From Prolixibacter bellariivorans ATCC BAA-1284 (GTDB taxonomy: Bacteria > Bacteroidota > Bacteroidia > Bacteroidales > Prolixibacteraceae): 64,000 nucleotides of DNA. The stretch lies in assembly GCF_000621705.1 (NCBI RefSeq), contig NZ_JHXO01000015.1, positions 5,107-69,106 on the forward strand, in the 5' to 3' direction. Below, one piece after another: positions 34,966 to 45,239 of this stretch (its first letter is position 1; the number at the start of each line of letters is the position of its first letter). The position numbers and the translations under genes were made by a program. Below the pieces are notes generated by a model. The model ran no database searches, had not been told where the DNA came from, and saw only the letters and a list, made by a program, of their open reading frames with translations.

Positions 34966-35401
34966 AAATGAGTGGAAATCATGTTGTATAATAAACTAGC
35001 TGAGATAATTTGAGCGATTATTTTTGGGTTAATGCCTGGTGTATATATGAAAGAAACTTGAATTCCACTTCTTTCGTCTGGAATTTGATTTTCGTTCGTT
35101 TGATAACGAACATCAAAAATATTAGACTTATATTTATTGTGTATTGATAATCAAAATATTAATTGTGTTTTGAGATGAGGATTGAAAAACAATGAAGAAA
35201 GAGCAGCCTGACAAATTGCAGTAACAATAAAAAGTAGTTGGTTTTCGTTATTGGATTGATAGTAAATAATTTGCATATGTGAGTGATGTAAATCTTATTC
35301 AGAATTTTGTAACTGTTTTTCACTTAAATAGCTCGAAATTGGAAGATGAATGTAACACATGGAGCCCTACTGGAAGTTTAAATCTTTAAAAACCAATAGT
35401 T
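34966..35401. other. Divergent intergenic region between tetR and the kinase block
   Basis: About 430 bp, AT-rich. It contains a GTTCGTT-TGAT-AACGAAC inverted repeat (35094-35111), possibly a regulator site for the kinases. No gene is supported. No clear plus-strand promoter pair was seen. Confidence 0.4.
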
Positions 35402-37711
35402 ATGCCTCATTTAAACGAAAATCAGGATCCGGAAAAGGGAAAATCAAGGCTTTCCCTTGAGGGAGCATTATCGGCTTCAGAAATCCGTTATCGCCGACTT
35501 TTAGAATCGGTAAACGACGGGGTTTTAATTCTTGATGCCGAAACGGGGATAATCGTTGATATGAATCCGTTTTTAACCGATTTGCTGGGCTATCCGAAAG
35601 AACGTTTTATTGAAAAAACAATCTGGGAAACAGGAATCTTCAAGGATATTATCGACAATAAGGAAAAATTGTTTGAATGGCAGCAGAAGGGGTACGTAAG
35701 ATATGAAGAGCTGCCTATCGAAACCGCTGCTGGGCGAAAAATCAATGTTGAATTCATTTGCAATGGTTATTTGGTAAATAATCATAACGAAATTCAGTGC
35801 CATATTCGTGATATCAACGCGCACAAACCAGCGGACAACGAGTGGCGAAATAGTGAAGCCCAATTGCATGCGCTGTTACAAGCGATACCTGACCTGGTTT
35901 GGCTTAAAGATGCCGGTGGTGTGTATCTGGCTTGCAATCCAATGTTTGAGCGTCTTTATGGTGCGAAGGAAGTAGATATGATTGGAAAGACCGACTATGA
36001 TTTTGTAGACCGTGAATTGGCTGATTTTTTCCGCGAGCATGATCGAAAAGCGATGGAGGCAGGTAAACCAACAAGTAACGAAGAATGGCTAACCTTTGCA
36101 GATGACGGGCATAAAATTTTTTCTGATACCATAAAGACTCCGATGTATGATGAGAATGGAAATCTTATCGGCGTGTTGGGAATAGGCCGGGATATTACCG
36201 AACGTAAACTTGCTGAAGACAAACTGAAGGAAAGTGAATTACGATTTGAACAGGTAGCAGAAGGTGCACGCGAATGGATTTGGGAAATAGATCGTGAAGG
36301 CTTATTTACGTATGTAAATCCGGTTGTGAAAGAACTATTGGGGTATGACCCCGATGAGCTAATCGGTATTAAACATTTTTACGATTTTTTTGAGCCTGAA
36401 CATAAAGAAGAGCTTAGACAGGGAGCTCTTGCAGCAATTGCCCGCAAAGAGAGCATCAGCGATTTTGTTAATTGCAACATACACAAGGACGGCAGAAGAG
36501 TGTTCATTTCTACATCAGGATTTCCGATTCTTGACGAGGAAAATAATCTTACCGGTTATCGCGGGATTGATATTGATATAACCGAACGTTTAAAAATTGA
36601 AGAAGCGTTGCGTGAGAGCGAGGAGAGATACCGTACTGTTGCAGATTTTACGTACGACTGGGAGTATTGGATGGCACCTGATGGAAAGTATATTTACATT
36701 TCACCGTCTTGTGAGCGTATTACCGGTTATCTCCCCGAAGATTTTGTCAATGACCCGAATCTGTTTTCGAGCCTTGTTCATCCGGATGACCATAAAGCTT
36801 ATTTTACCCATTTAGAAGAAGATTTACGAAAAGACCAGGGTTTACGCTCCCTTGATTTTCGCATCATTACACGTTCCGGGCAAGAACGCTGGCTTGGGCA
36901 TACTTGTCAAACAGTTACAAGCCCCGATGGAAAATGGCTGGGACGACGCGCCAATAACCGGGATATTACTGAACAGAAATTGGCTGAAGAAAAGATTAAG
37001 AAATCAAATGAACAACTAAAAAAGCTAAATTCTGAAAAAGATAAATTCTTTTCTATCATCGCTCACGATCTAAAAAGCCCTTTTTATGGTTTTTTAAATT
37101 TAACTGAGCTAATGTCCGATAGTACCGAAGTATTCTCTCGGGAAGAATTGGTTGAATATAGTAAGTTGTTAAACGAAGGCGCCCGTAATCTATATAAGCT
37201 ATTAGAAAACCTATTGGAATGGTCACAGGTTCAAAAGGGAGCTATCGACTTTGTGCCAAAAGATTCTGATTTATCGAAGATGGTTTCACAAAGCATCGAA
37301 ACCATTTATCAGCGTGCCAAACAAAAAAGGATATCAATTATTAATGAAGTCGTTAATATGCAAAAAGTTTACGCTGATGAGAAAATGATAGGCACTGTAC
37401 TCCGAAACCTTCTATCAAATGCAGTTAAATTCACAAGGAAGGATGGGAAGACTATTATTAGATCTCAGTGGCTGGATGATAATATAATTGAAGTCTCGGT
37501 AGAGGATGATGGAATCGGAATTCCAGAGAAAGATATTAACCGACTTTTTAAAATAGAAGAAAAAGTAAGTTCACAAGGAACCGAAGGAGAATCAAGCACA
37601 GGGCTGGGGTTGCTGCTATGTAAGGAATTTATTGAGATGCATGGCGGAAAAATTTGGGTGGAAAGTGAATATGGAAAAGGTTCCAAATTCAAATTCACAT
37701 TGCATAAATAA
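35402..37711 (+). CDS. Soluble PAS-domain sensor histidine kinase 1
   Basis: A 769-residue kinase without membrane segments, so it acts in the cytoplasm. Four PAS domains occupy about residues 25-520; each ends in the usual DIT-type motif (IRDINAHK, GRDITERK, DIDITERL, NRDITEQK). A HisKA domain follows, with His555 in IIAHDLKSPFYG. The HATPase_c domain contains NLLSNAVKFT, DDGIGIP and GLGLLLCKEF. It should phosphorylate a response regulator in response to a small-molecule, redox or light signal sensed by a PAS domain. Its catalytic half is nearly the same as in the next gene, which starts 26 bp downstream; the three kinases probably form an operon. Confidence 0.9.
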   Translation: MPHLNENQDPEKGKSRLSLEGALSASEIRYRRLLESVNDGVLILDAETGIIVDMNPFLTDLLGYPKERFIEKTIWETGIFKDIIDNKEKLFEWQQKGYVRYEELPIETAAGRKINVEFICNGYLVNNHNEIQCHIRDINAHKPADNEWRNSEAQLHALLQAIPDLVWLKDAGGVYLACNPMFERLYGAKEVDMIGKTDYDFVDRELADFFREHDRKAMEAGKPTSNEEWLTFADDGHKIFSDTIKTPMYDENGNLIGVLGIGRDITERKLAEDKLKESELRFEQVAEGAREWIWEIDREGLFTYVNPVVKELLGYDPDELIGIKHFYDFFEPEHKEELRQGALAAIARKESISDFVNCNIHKDGRRVFISTSGFPILDEENNLTGYRGIDIDITERLKIEEALRESEERYRTVADFTYDWEYWMAPDGKYIYISPSCERITGYLPEDFVNDPNLFSSLVHPDDHKAYFTHLEEDLRKDQGLRSLDFRIITRSGQERWLGHTCQTVTSPDGKWLGRRANNRDITEQKLAEEKIKKSNEQLKKLNSEKDKFFSIIAHDLKSPFYGFLNLTELMSDSTEVFSREELVEYSKLLNEGARNLYKLLENLLEWSQVQKGAIDFVPKDSDLSKMVSQSIETIYQRAKQKRISIINEVVNMQKVYADEKMIGTVLRNLLSNAVKFTRKDGKTIIRSQWLDDNIIEVSVEDDGIGIPEKDINRLFKIEEKVSSQGTEGESSTGLGLLLCKEFIEMHGGKIWVESEYGKGSKFKFTLHK

Positions 37712-37737
37712 ATTTTAACTCAACACAGGTCAGTATC

Positions 37738-40716
37738 ATGAAAAAGACAGATAAAAAAGAAAATATACTATTAGACGACGAGTCTAATTTGTTGAAAATA
37801 AAAGGTATTATTTCGAAAATGATTGATGCAGACCGGAAATTATCACGTAGTGACTCTTCGGTCGGAATTCGGTCCAGATGGAAAGATGAGCTGGGAGAAT
37901 TAGAACGGGCTTTTGACCAAATGATAGAGCAGAAACAAAAATCTGATGAGCAAATTCTTCTTCTCAGCAATACCTTAAAAAGCGCTAATGATATAATTGC
38001 AATAGCCGATGTTAACTTCAACTTTCTATTTGCAAACGATGCTTTTTGTAAAACATTTGGTTATACACAGGAGGAGTTAACAGGCAAATTCGTAGGTTCA
38101 GTACTACTGGAAAGAGATGATGGCAAAGTGGGTGAAATAACAGATCCTAAAATATTTATGGACGGGTGGAAAGGTGAACAATGGAGCAAAACCAAAGACG
38201 GTAAAGAAATATTAGTTGAAATGCGTATTTCCCCCGTTAAAAATTCAATAGGTGAGGTAATTGCTGCAGTTGCTGTTGCAAACGAAATAACAGAAAAGAA
38301 AAGGCTGGCAAAAGAACTACTTGAATCTAAACAGAGACTTGAAATGTTGATGAAATCGAGCTCTACTATGATTTATTCCAGCGAAGCCTTTGGAGATTTT
38401 GATGCAAGATATATCAGTGGAAATTTTTCTTCTATTACAGGCTATGCAGATGAAGTTTTTTTTAAAAAAGGATGGTGGGCAAAGAATATTCATCCGGATG
38501 ATGCTCAGGAAGTATTTAAAAACCTTGGCGAACTATTTCAAAAAGGTAATCATTCACATGAATATCGCTTCTTATTTAACGATGGATCCTGGCACTGGAT
38601 GCACGACGACCTAAAACTGATTAAAGATGATTCGGGAAACCCTATCGAACTGATTGGAACCTGGCAGGATGTTACCGACCGGAAATTAGCTGAACTAAAA
38701 CTTAAAGAAAGTGAAGCCAAGTTAACCGATGCTATGAAGATTGCCAAACTCAGTACATGGGAATATGACTTCGTTCTCGATCGGTTTACTTTTCCCGATC
38801 AATCCTTCGCACTATTTAATACAACAGCAGAACAAGAAGGCGGTAACACTATGTCTTCGGAGCATTTCGCACAAAAGTATATTTACCCGGATGACCGGGT
38901 ATTGATTGAGAAGGGACTTCGGAAAGCGTTGGAAACTCCGGATCCGGCGTATACTTCCCAACTGGAATACCGTGTAATCTATGCACCCGGCGAGATAGGC
39001 TACTTCGCAGCTAATGTTCGTATCGAGAAAGATGCAGATAATCGTACCATTAAGGCACTGGGGGTTAACCAGGATATCACCGAGCGGAAGCGCGTGGAAG
39101 ATGAAATACGTAAAAACGAATACCGTTACCGTGATTTATTTGAAAATTCCGGAACACCTATTTGGGAGATCGATCTTTCAGAAGCAATAAATTATATTAC
39201 CGGACTGAAGGAAAAGGGAATTGGTGATCTTCGCACGTATTTCGACGAACACATAGATGAAGTGATTCATTGTGTATCAATGGTTAAACTTATAGACGCG
39301 AATAAAGAAATATTGAATTTTTTTAAAGCAACCCAAAAAGAGGATGTTCTGACCGGACTTTTCGACTTCTTTATAGAAGAATCATTTGACACGGCAAAGG
39401 ATGTTCTTGTTGCACTGGCGCGCACGGAAGAAAATCAAAAAATTGGCGGAGAGATTCCGGTTAAAACATTAACAGGAGAAACAAAGCAGGCCATTTTCAG
39501 GATCTCGGTAGTTCCCGAAGATGAAAATACCCTGGCAAAAAGCTTAATCAGTTTTATTGATATTACAGAGCGCAAGCAGGCAGAGAAAGCATTAAGGGAA
39601 CGTGAAAATTCTTATCGTACGCTTGCCGAAAATATACCGGCTTCCGTGTACCGGCTTTACCTCAGAGAACGGGGCAAAATGGAATTTTTCAATAATGTTA
39701 TTGAACAAATGTCCGGCTATACCAAAGATGAATTGCGAAACGGAGAAATTTGCTCTATTGATCCGTTTATATTTCCTGAAGACAAACAATATGTGATGGA
39801 AATTGTCAAGAATGCGTTGAGAGATAATTCTGAATTTGAAGTCGAATATCGTTTCATTCGAAAGGATGGCAGTTTAAGCTATTTCCACGAAAAAGGAAGA
39901 CCAGTTGTGGGGAATGATGGAAAGCCCCTCTATATTGAAGGCGTCATATTTGATGATACTGAGCGCAACCGGACAGAAAAGGAGATAAAAGAAAAAAATG
40001 AACAACTAAAAAAATTAAATGCTGAGAAAGATAAATTCTTTTCCATAATAGCGCACGATTTAAAAAGCCCTTTTTATGGCTTCTTAAATTTAACTGAGTT
40101 AATGTCTGATAGCTCCGAAGTATTTTCCCGTGAGGAATTAGTTGAATATAGTATATTATTAAACGAAGGCGCCCGTAATCTATATAAGCTATTGGAAAAC
40201 TTGCTGGAATGGTCACAGGTTCAAAAGGGAGCTATCGACTTTGCGCCAAAAGATTCTGATTTATCGAAGATGGTTTCACAAAGCATCGAAACCATTTACC
40301 AAATGGCCAAACAAAAACGGATATCAATAATTAATGAAATTGTTGATACACAAAAGGTGTACGCCGATGAAAAAATGATAGGTACCGTACTTAGAAACCT
40401 TTTGTCAAATGCGGTTAAATTCACCAGAAAGGACGGGAATACTATCATAAAATCTAAATGGCTCGATAATGATACAATTGAGGTGGCGGTTGAGGACAAT
40501 GGAGTCGGAATTCCAGAGAAAGATATTCACCGACTTTTTAAAATAGAAGAAAAGGTAAGTTCACAAGGCACTGAAGGAGAATCAAGCACCGGGCTGGGTT
40601 TGTTGTTATGTAAGGAATTTATTGAGATGCATGGCGGAAAAATTTGGGTGGAAAGTGAATATGGAAAAGGTTCCAAATTCAAATTCACATTGCATAAATC
40701 AATTGAGACGTCGTAG
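37738..40716 (+). CDS. Soluble PAS-domain sensor histidine kinase 2
   Basis: A 992-residue kinase without membrane segments. Five PAS domains cover about residues 70-735; the junction motifs are ANEITEKK, WQDVTDRK, NQDITERK, FIDITERK and FDDTERNR. A coiled linker precedes HisKA with His773 (IIAHDLKSPFYG), then HATPase_c. From about residue 750 to the end, ~235 residues match kinase 1 with few differences, and the last ~150 bp are almost identical in DNA. The PAS arrays are unrelated in detail. The final residues SIETS extend past the end of kinase 1. It is followed after 23 bp by the hybrid kinase. Confidence 0.9.
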   Translation: MKKTDKKENILLDDESNLLKIKGIISKMIDADRKLSRSDSSVGIRSRWKDELGELERAFDQMIEQKQKSDEQILLLSNTLKSANDIIAIADVNFNFLFANDAFCKTFGYTQEELTGKFVGSVLLERDDGKVGEITDPKIFMDGWKGEQWSKTKDGKEILVEMRISPVKNSIGEVIAAVAVANEITEKKRLAKELLESKQRLEMLMKSSSTMIYSSEAFGDFDARYISGNFSSITGYADEVFFKKGWWAKNIHPDDAQEVFKNLGELFQKGNHSHEYRFLFNDGSWHWMHDDLKLIKDDSGNPIELIGTWQDVTDRKLAELKLKESEAKLTDAMKIAKLSTWEYDFVLDRFTFPDQSFALFNTTAEQEGGNTMSSEHFAQKYIYPDDRVLIEKGLRKALETPDPAYTSQLEYRVIYAPGEIGYFAANVRIEKDADNRTIKALGVNQDITERKRVEDEIRKNEYRYRDLFENSGTPIWEIDLSEAINYITGLKEKGIGDLRTYFDEHIDEVIHCVSMVKLIDANKEILNFFKATQKEDVLTGLFDFFIEESFDTAKDVLVALARTEENQKIGGEIPVKTLTGETKQAIFRISVVPEDENTLAKSLISFIDITERKQAEKALRERENSYRTLAENIPASVYRLYLRERGKMEFFNNVIEQMSGYTKDELRNGEICSIDPFIFPEDKQYVMEIVKNALRDNSEFEVEYRFIRKDGSLSYFHEKGRPVVGNDGKPLYIEGVIFDDTERNRTEKEIKEKNEQLKKLNAEKDKFFSIIAHDLKSPFYGFLNLTELMSDSSEVFSREELVEYSILLNEGARNLYKLLENLLEWSQVQKGAIDFAPKDSDLSKMVSQSIETIYQMAKQKRISIINEIVDTQKVYADEKMIGTVLRNLLSNAVKFTRKDGNTIIKSKWLDNDTIEVAVEDNGVGIPEKDIHRLFKIEEKVSSQGTEGESSTGLGLLLCKEFIEMHGGKIWVESEYGKGSKFKFTLHKSIETS

Positions 40717-40739
40717 TATTTTCAGGAAAGAGATGAAAA

Positions 40740-43700
40740 ATGGGGAAAAAGGAAAATATAAAATCGGCTAAAAGACCTTCGCATTCAAAAATGAGTTTGA
40801 CGGCTAGGGGGGAGGTAGATATGTTTGCCGAAAATATAATCAATACGGTACGCGAACCTATGCTTGTGTTAAACGAGGAGCTAAAAGTTATTAAAGCCAA
40901 CCTTTCCTTCTATAATTTCTTCAGGGTAAATCCGGAAGATACCATTGGAAGGCTCATCTTCGAGCTTGGAAACCAACAATGGGATATCCCGAAACTGAGA
41001 GAACTGCTGGAGGTAATTCTTCCAGAAAAAATAACTTTCGACAACTATGAGGTAGAACACAGCTTTTCTACTATAGGCCAACGCATCATACTCTTAAATG
41101 CCCGACAAATTAAAAGGGCTGCCGGAGAAGAGAAAATCATTCTGCTTGCCATTGAGGATATTACAGAGCGAGAACATGCTCTTGAAACGATAAAGAGTAA
41201 TGAACAGAAGTTTGTTACGCTAGCAGAACAATCGCCCAATTTAATTTTTATCAATTACAATGGACGGGTTGTTTATGTAAATCAAAAGTGCGTCGACGTA
41301 ATGGGCTACTCAAAGGAAGAATATTATGCCGAGGATTTTGATTTCATGGTATTGATTGATGATGATTATAAGGATATTATCAGGCAGAATTTATATAAAA
41401 GTATGCAGGGCCTCCATGTAGAGCCGTTTGATTATCGAATTGTAACTAAAAATAATACAAAACTGGACGCCTTAATTACCACCGAGTTGGTCGATTATTT
41501 AGGAGGAAAAGCGATTATGGGTACCATAACCGACATTACTGAACGGAAACACACAGAGGCCGTACTCAGAGAGAGTGAAAGAAGAACAAGAGCATTGTTG
41601 GATGCTGTTCCCGATTTGATATTCCGAATGGATAGTGAAGGAACTTATTTGGATTATAAAGCCGATAAAGCAACTCTTTATGATCAATCCGGTGAAACAA
41701 TCATCGGTAAAAAAAATCGGGATATTACTCCTCCCGGGTTTGCGGATTTGACTGAACGGTATATCCGGAAAACGCTGGATAGTGGAGCGATACAGGAATT
41801 AGAATACCAATTGGACACACCAATGCATGGAATGCGTGATTATGAAGCCCGCATGGTACCCAGTGGCAAAGATGAAGTTATTGCCTTTGTACGCGATATT
41901 ACCAAACGTAAAGAAGCGGAAGCATTATTGAAAGAGAGTGAAAAGTTTTTGAGAGAGACTCAGAAGATTGCCTTGCTTGGAACTTATGCGTTAGATATAA
42001 AAACCGGGAAGTGGAGAAGTTCGGAAATTTTAGATTCGATTTTTGGAATTGACGCAGATTATGATCGGTCGATCAAAGGATGGACTGCCATTGTTCACCC
42101 GGAATGGCAACAAGTAATGCAGGAATATTTAACAAATGAAGTACTAGGTTCTTTAAAAAAGTTTGATAAAGAGTATAAAATAATTCGGAAGAATGATAAT
42201 ACAGAAAGATGGGTCCGGGGAATGGGGGAGCTTGTCCTCAACGGAGAAAACCAACCAATACAATTGGTAGGGACAATACAGGACATAACCGAAAGCAAAC
42301 TTGCGGAGGAATCACTTTTAAAACTGAAAAAAGCGATTGATAATTCTGCCGAAATTATTTTCCTGACAGATGAACACGGTATTTTCACTTTTGCCAATCC
42401 TACTTTCACTGCTATTTACGGATATACTATCGATGAAATTATTGGAAAAGTAACCCCGCGAATCCTAAAGAGTGGATTGAAGGACGCGAACGATTATATA
42501 CAATATTGGGAAAAACTAAAAAGCGGAAATGAAGTAAGAGATGAATTCATTAATAAAAGAAAAGACGGTACACTGATTCAAGTTGAAGTTTCTACCAGTC
42601 CGGTTTTCGATGATAGGGAAAACATCATAGGTTTTATTGGAATACAGCGGGATATTACCGAGCGTAAACAGTCGGAAGAGGCTCTTCTTAAATCTCAACA
42701 GATTATTGAAGGGATTATCAATACCATCCCGGTGAGGGTATTTTGGAAAGACAAGAATCTCACTTACCTGGGTTGCAATAATATCTTCGCGCAGGATGCG
42801 GGTTTTAACGACCCCAAAGAAATTATTGGCAAAGATGATTATCAAATGGTTTGGCGGGATCAGGCCGAACTGTATCATCGTGATGACCGTCTGGTAATTG
42901 AGAGTGGCAAGGCCAGATTGAATATCGAAGAACCCCAAACAACACCTGATGGAAAAAACATCACCCTTCTTACGAGCAAGATACCTTTGCGCGGTCCTAA
43001 AGGGGAGATTAATGGTGTACTTGGAACATATATTGACATTACCGAGCGTAAACAAATAGAGTTAACTCTACTTGAAAGGGAAAATTTTCTGGATACATTA
43101 CTCAATGCGATCCCAATCCCCGTGTTTTACAAGGATAAAAACGGACGGTATTTGGGTTTTAATAAGGCCTATGAAACATTTTTTGATTGTTCCAGGGACG
43201 AACTAATTGGGAAAACCGTATTTGAACAGAGTCCTGGGGAGTTAGCTGAAATTTACTTTGCCAAAGATAATGAATTACTGAAAACTCGTGAAGAGCAGCA
43301 TTACGAGTCCAAAATAAAAACGAAAAACAATTTAATCCGGGATGTTATTTTTAACAAAGCGGTTTTTACGAATAGTGAAGGAAACGTCGATGGGATTATA
43401 GGTACAATCCTTGACATAACCGACAGAAAGCGGACTGAGGAATCGCAGAGACTCTTCCGCACGCTACTTGATAAGTCGAATGATGCGATTGAGGTTATTG
43501 ATGTGGAAACAGGGCAGTTTATCGATGTGAATGAACGGGCTTGTATCGACCTGGGATATAGCCGTAGTGAGCTTTTGGGTATGAACATATTTGATATCGA
43601 TCCGAATCAAACACCAGAAATGTTCCAATCATTAATGGATGGATTTCAACTATCCAATTCAACTATTATAGAAACATTGCACCTACGCAAGGATGGTACG

Positions 43701-44993
43701 ACATTCCCGGTTGAGGTGAATGTAACGATGGTTCAGCTTGAGAAAATTTACACCATTGCCATTGTTCGGGATATTACACAACGAAAGTTGGATGAACAGG
43801 AACTGATAAGCGCCAAAAATAAAGCGGAAGAAAGCGACCGTTTAAAGTCCGCCTTCCTGGCTAATATGAGCCATGAGATTCGTACGCCAATGAACGGTAT
43901 TCTTGGCTTTACCGAACTATTGAAAGAACCTATGTTATCGAGCGAGGAGCAGCAGCAGTATATTGATATCATAGAGGACAGTAGCAAGCGTATGCTGAAT
44001 ATTATCAACGATATCGTTAATATTTCAAAAATCGAATCGGGACAAGTTGAAATTTCGATTTCTGATACCAACGTAAACGAATTGCTTGATTATGTATACA
44101 GGTTTTTCAAACCGGAAGCCGAACAGAAAGAATTGAATATATTCTATAGAGCTCTACTTCCCAATGACGAAGTAGTTATAAAAACAGACAGGGAGAAAGT
44201 ATTTGTAGTGCTCACAAATCTTGTAAATAATGCCATTAAGTTTTCTAGTACAGGCTCCGTTGAACTTGGCTGCCAAAGGAAAGGAAATTTTTTCGAGTTT
44301 TTCGTGAAAGATTCAGGCCCAGGTATTCATCCGGAACAAACAGAAGTTATTTTTGAAAGGTTCAGACAAGGCAGCGAATCGTTGACTCGAACTTATGAAG
44401 GAGCCGGATTGGGATTATCGATCTCAAAAGCCTACGTAGAAATGCTAGGGGGTAAAATTTGGGTGGAAAATAACACTGATACGCAAGGGACAACCTGTGA
44501 TGGATCGGAAAAATGGCCTGAAGAAAACAACGGTGGTGCTACATTCTATTTTAGCATTCCGATTAATCATGCACCGAAGGAGAAAAATAACGTTCAAATT
44601 GATCTTCCAAATAATGTTGCAAAGTACCAGGCCAAAAAGTTGAAAATTCTGATAGCCGAAGACGACGTAGTGTCGGAAAAGCTGATGTCATTTGTCGTCA
44701 GAAATTTTGCAAAAGAAATTCTAAAAGTGAATACAGGCATTCAGGTGGTTGAAACGATCCAGAGTAATCCGGACATTGATTTGATATTGATGGATATTAA
44801 AATGCCGGGAATCGATGGTTATGAAGCGACCAGACAGATTCGTGCATTTAACAAGGAAGTGGTTATTATTGCACAAACAGCTTATGGATTTGCAGGCGAC
44901 AGGGAAGAAGCAATACAGGCTGGATGCAATGATTATATTTCAAAACCAATTGATAATGATGCTTTGAGCAAAATGATAAAGAGCTATTTCTAA
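40740..44993 (+). CDS. Hybrid histidine kinase with eight PAS domains and a receiver
   Basis: A 1417-residue soluble hybrid kinase. Eight PAS units occupy about residues 20-1020, recognised by their end motifs (IEDITERE, ITDITERK, VRDITKRK, IQDITESK, QRDITERK, YIDITERK, ILDITDRK, VRDITQRK). HisKA has His1045 in SHEIRTPMNG, a type different from the two kinases before it. The HATPase_c has NNAIKFSS and GAGLGLSISKA. A C-terminal receiver has Asp1352 in LILMDIKMPG and a conserved Lys near the end (SKPID). No output domain or separate response regulator is encoded nearby, so the phosphate presumably goes to a protein encoded elsewhere. The gene ends the kinase block. Confidence 0.9.
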   Translation: MGKKENIKSAKRPSHSKMSLTARGEVDMFAENIINTVREPMLVLNEELKVIKANLSFYNFFRVNPEDTIGRLIFELGNQQWDIPKLRELLEVILPEKITFDNYEVEHSFSTIGQRIILLNARQIKRAAGEEKIILLAIEDITEREHALETIKSNEQKFVTLAEQSPNLIFINYNGRVVYVNQKCVDVMGYSKEEYYAEDFDFMVLIDDDYKDIIRQNLYKSMQGLHVEPFDYRIVTKNNTKLDALITTELVDYLGGKAIMGTITDITERKHTEAVLRESERRTRALLDAVPDLIFRMDSEGTYLDYKADKATLYDQSGETIIGKKNRDITPPGFADLTERYIRKTLDSGAIQELEYQLDTPMHGMRDYEARMVPSGKDEVIAFVRDITKRKEAEALLKESEKFLRETQKIALLGTYALDIKTGKWRSSEILDSIFGIDADYDRSIKGWTAIVHPEWQQVMQEYLTNEVLGSLKKFDKEYKIIRKNDNTERWVRGMGELVLNGENQPIQLVGTIQDITESKLAEESLLKLKKAIDNSAEIIFLTDEHGIFTFANPTFTAIYGYTIDEIIGKVTPRILKSGLKDANDYIQYWEKLKSGNEVRDEFINKRKDGTLIQVEVSTSPVFDDRENIIGFIGIQRDITERKQSEEALLKSQQIIEGIINTIPVRVFWKDKNLTYLGCNNIFAQDAGFNDPKEIIGKDDYQMVWRDQAELYHRDDRLVIESGKARLNIEEPQTTPDGKNITLLTSKIPLRGPKGEINGVLGTYIDITERKQIELTLLERENFLDTLLNAIPIPVFYKDKNGRYLGFNKAYETFFDCSRDELIGKTVFEQSPGELAEIYFAKDNELLKTREEQHYESKIKTKNNLIRDVIFNKAVFTNSEGNVDGIIGTILDITDRKRTEESQRLFRTLLDKSNDAIEVIDVETGQFIDVNERACIDLGYSRSELLGMNIFDIDPNQTPEMFQSLMDGFQLSNSTIIETLHLRKDGTTFPVEVNVTMVQLEKIYTIAIVRDITQRKLDEQELISAKNKAEESDRLKSAFLANMSHEIRTPMNGILGFTELLKEPMLSSEEQQQYIDIIEDSSKRMLNIINDIVNISKIESGQVEISISDTNVNELLDYVYRFFKPEAEQKELNIFYRALLPNDEVVIKTDREKVFVVLTNLVNNAIKFSSTGSVELGCQRKGNFFEFFVKDSGPGIHPEQTEVIFERFRQGSESLTRTYEGAGLGLSISKAYVEMLGGKIWVENNTDTQGTTCDGSEKWPEENNGGATFYFSIPINHAPKEKNNVQIDLPNNVAKYQAKKLKILIAEDDVVSEKLMSFVVRNFAKEILKVNTGIQVVETIQSNPDIDLILMDIKMPGIDGYEATRQIRAFNKEVVIIAQTAYGFAGDREEAIQAGCNDYISKPIDNDALSKMIKSYF

Positions 44994-45099
44994 TTAATAG
45001 AACCCGCATCAAAAAAAAGTGGTATACCTTTTCCCTGGAAAACCGCAAACACATCACCGTTTTCCATGTGTGAATGATGTAACTCTCAAAAATTTAATG

Positions 45100-45216
45100 T
45101 CAAACAGCCTCCCCATTCAAAAATGGTGGGATAATACTCTTCATAAACGGAAACATATACCACTAGCTTGTCCCAGAAGTTTTCTACTTTGTTCTTCCCG
45201 ATTTCTTCACATCCAT
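45100..45216 (-). pseudogene. Decayed, internally deleted tetR-like gene
   Basis: From an ATG at 45216 the minus strand reads MDVKKSGRTK-stop, matching MKKSERTKQF of the regulator at 34337-34933. After a deletion of roughly 200 bp, the segment CCCCATTCAAAAATGGT and its surroundings align with the middle of the intact gene (about 34620-34705) at roughly two thirds identity. The DNA-binding domain is gone. It is a diverged paralogue, not a recent copy. Confidence 0.7.
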
Positions 45217-45225
45217 TACAAATAC

Positions 45226-45239
45226 ATACCAATTGGTAT
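45226..45239. promoter_or_regulatory. Second copy of the TetR operator
   Basis: ATACCAATTGGTAT is identical to the core of the operator at 34942-34957 and lies at the same distance upstream of the relic's start codon. The -7 element beside it is changed (TGTATTTG for TATATTTG) and no TTG is at the -33 position, so the promoter is probably dead while the operator remains. Confidence 0.65.

Noticed and set aside
35094-35111. Inverted repeat GTTCGTT-TGAT-AACGAAC as a terminator
   Set aside because: No T-run follows on either strand and it lies upstream of the kinase gene; a regulator site is more likely but unsupported.
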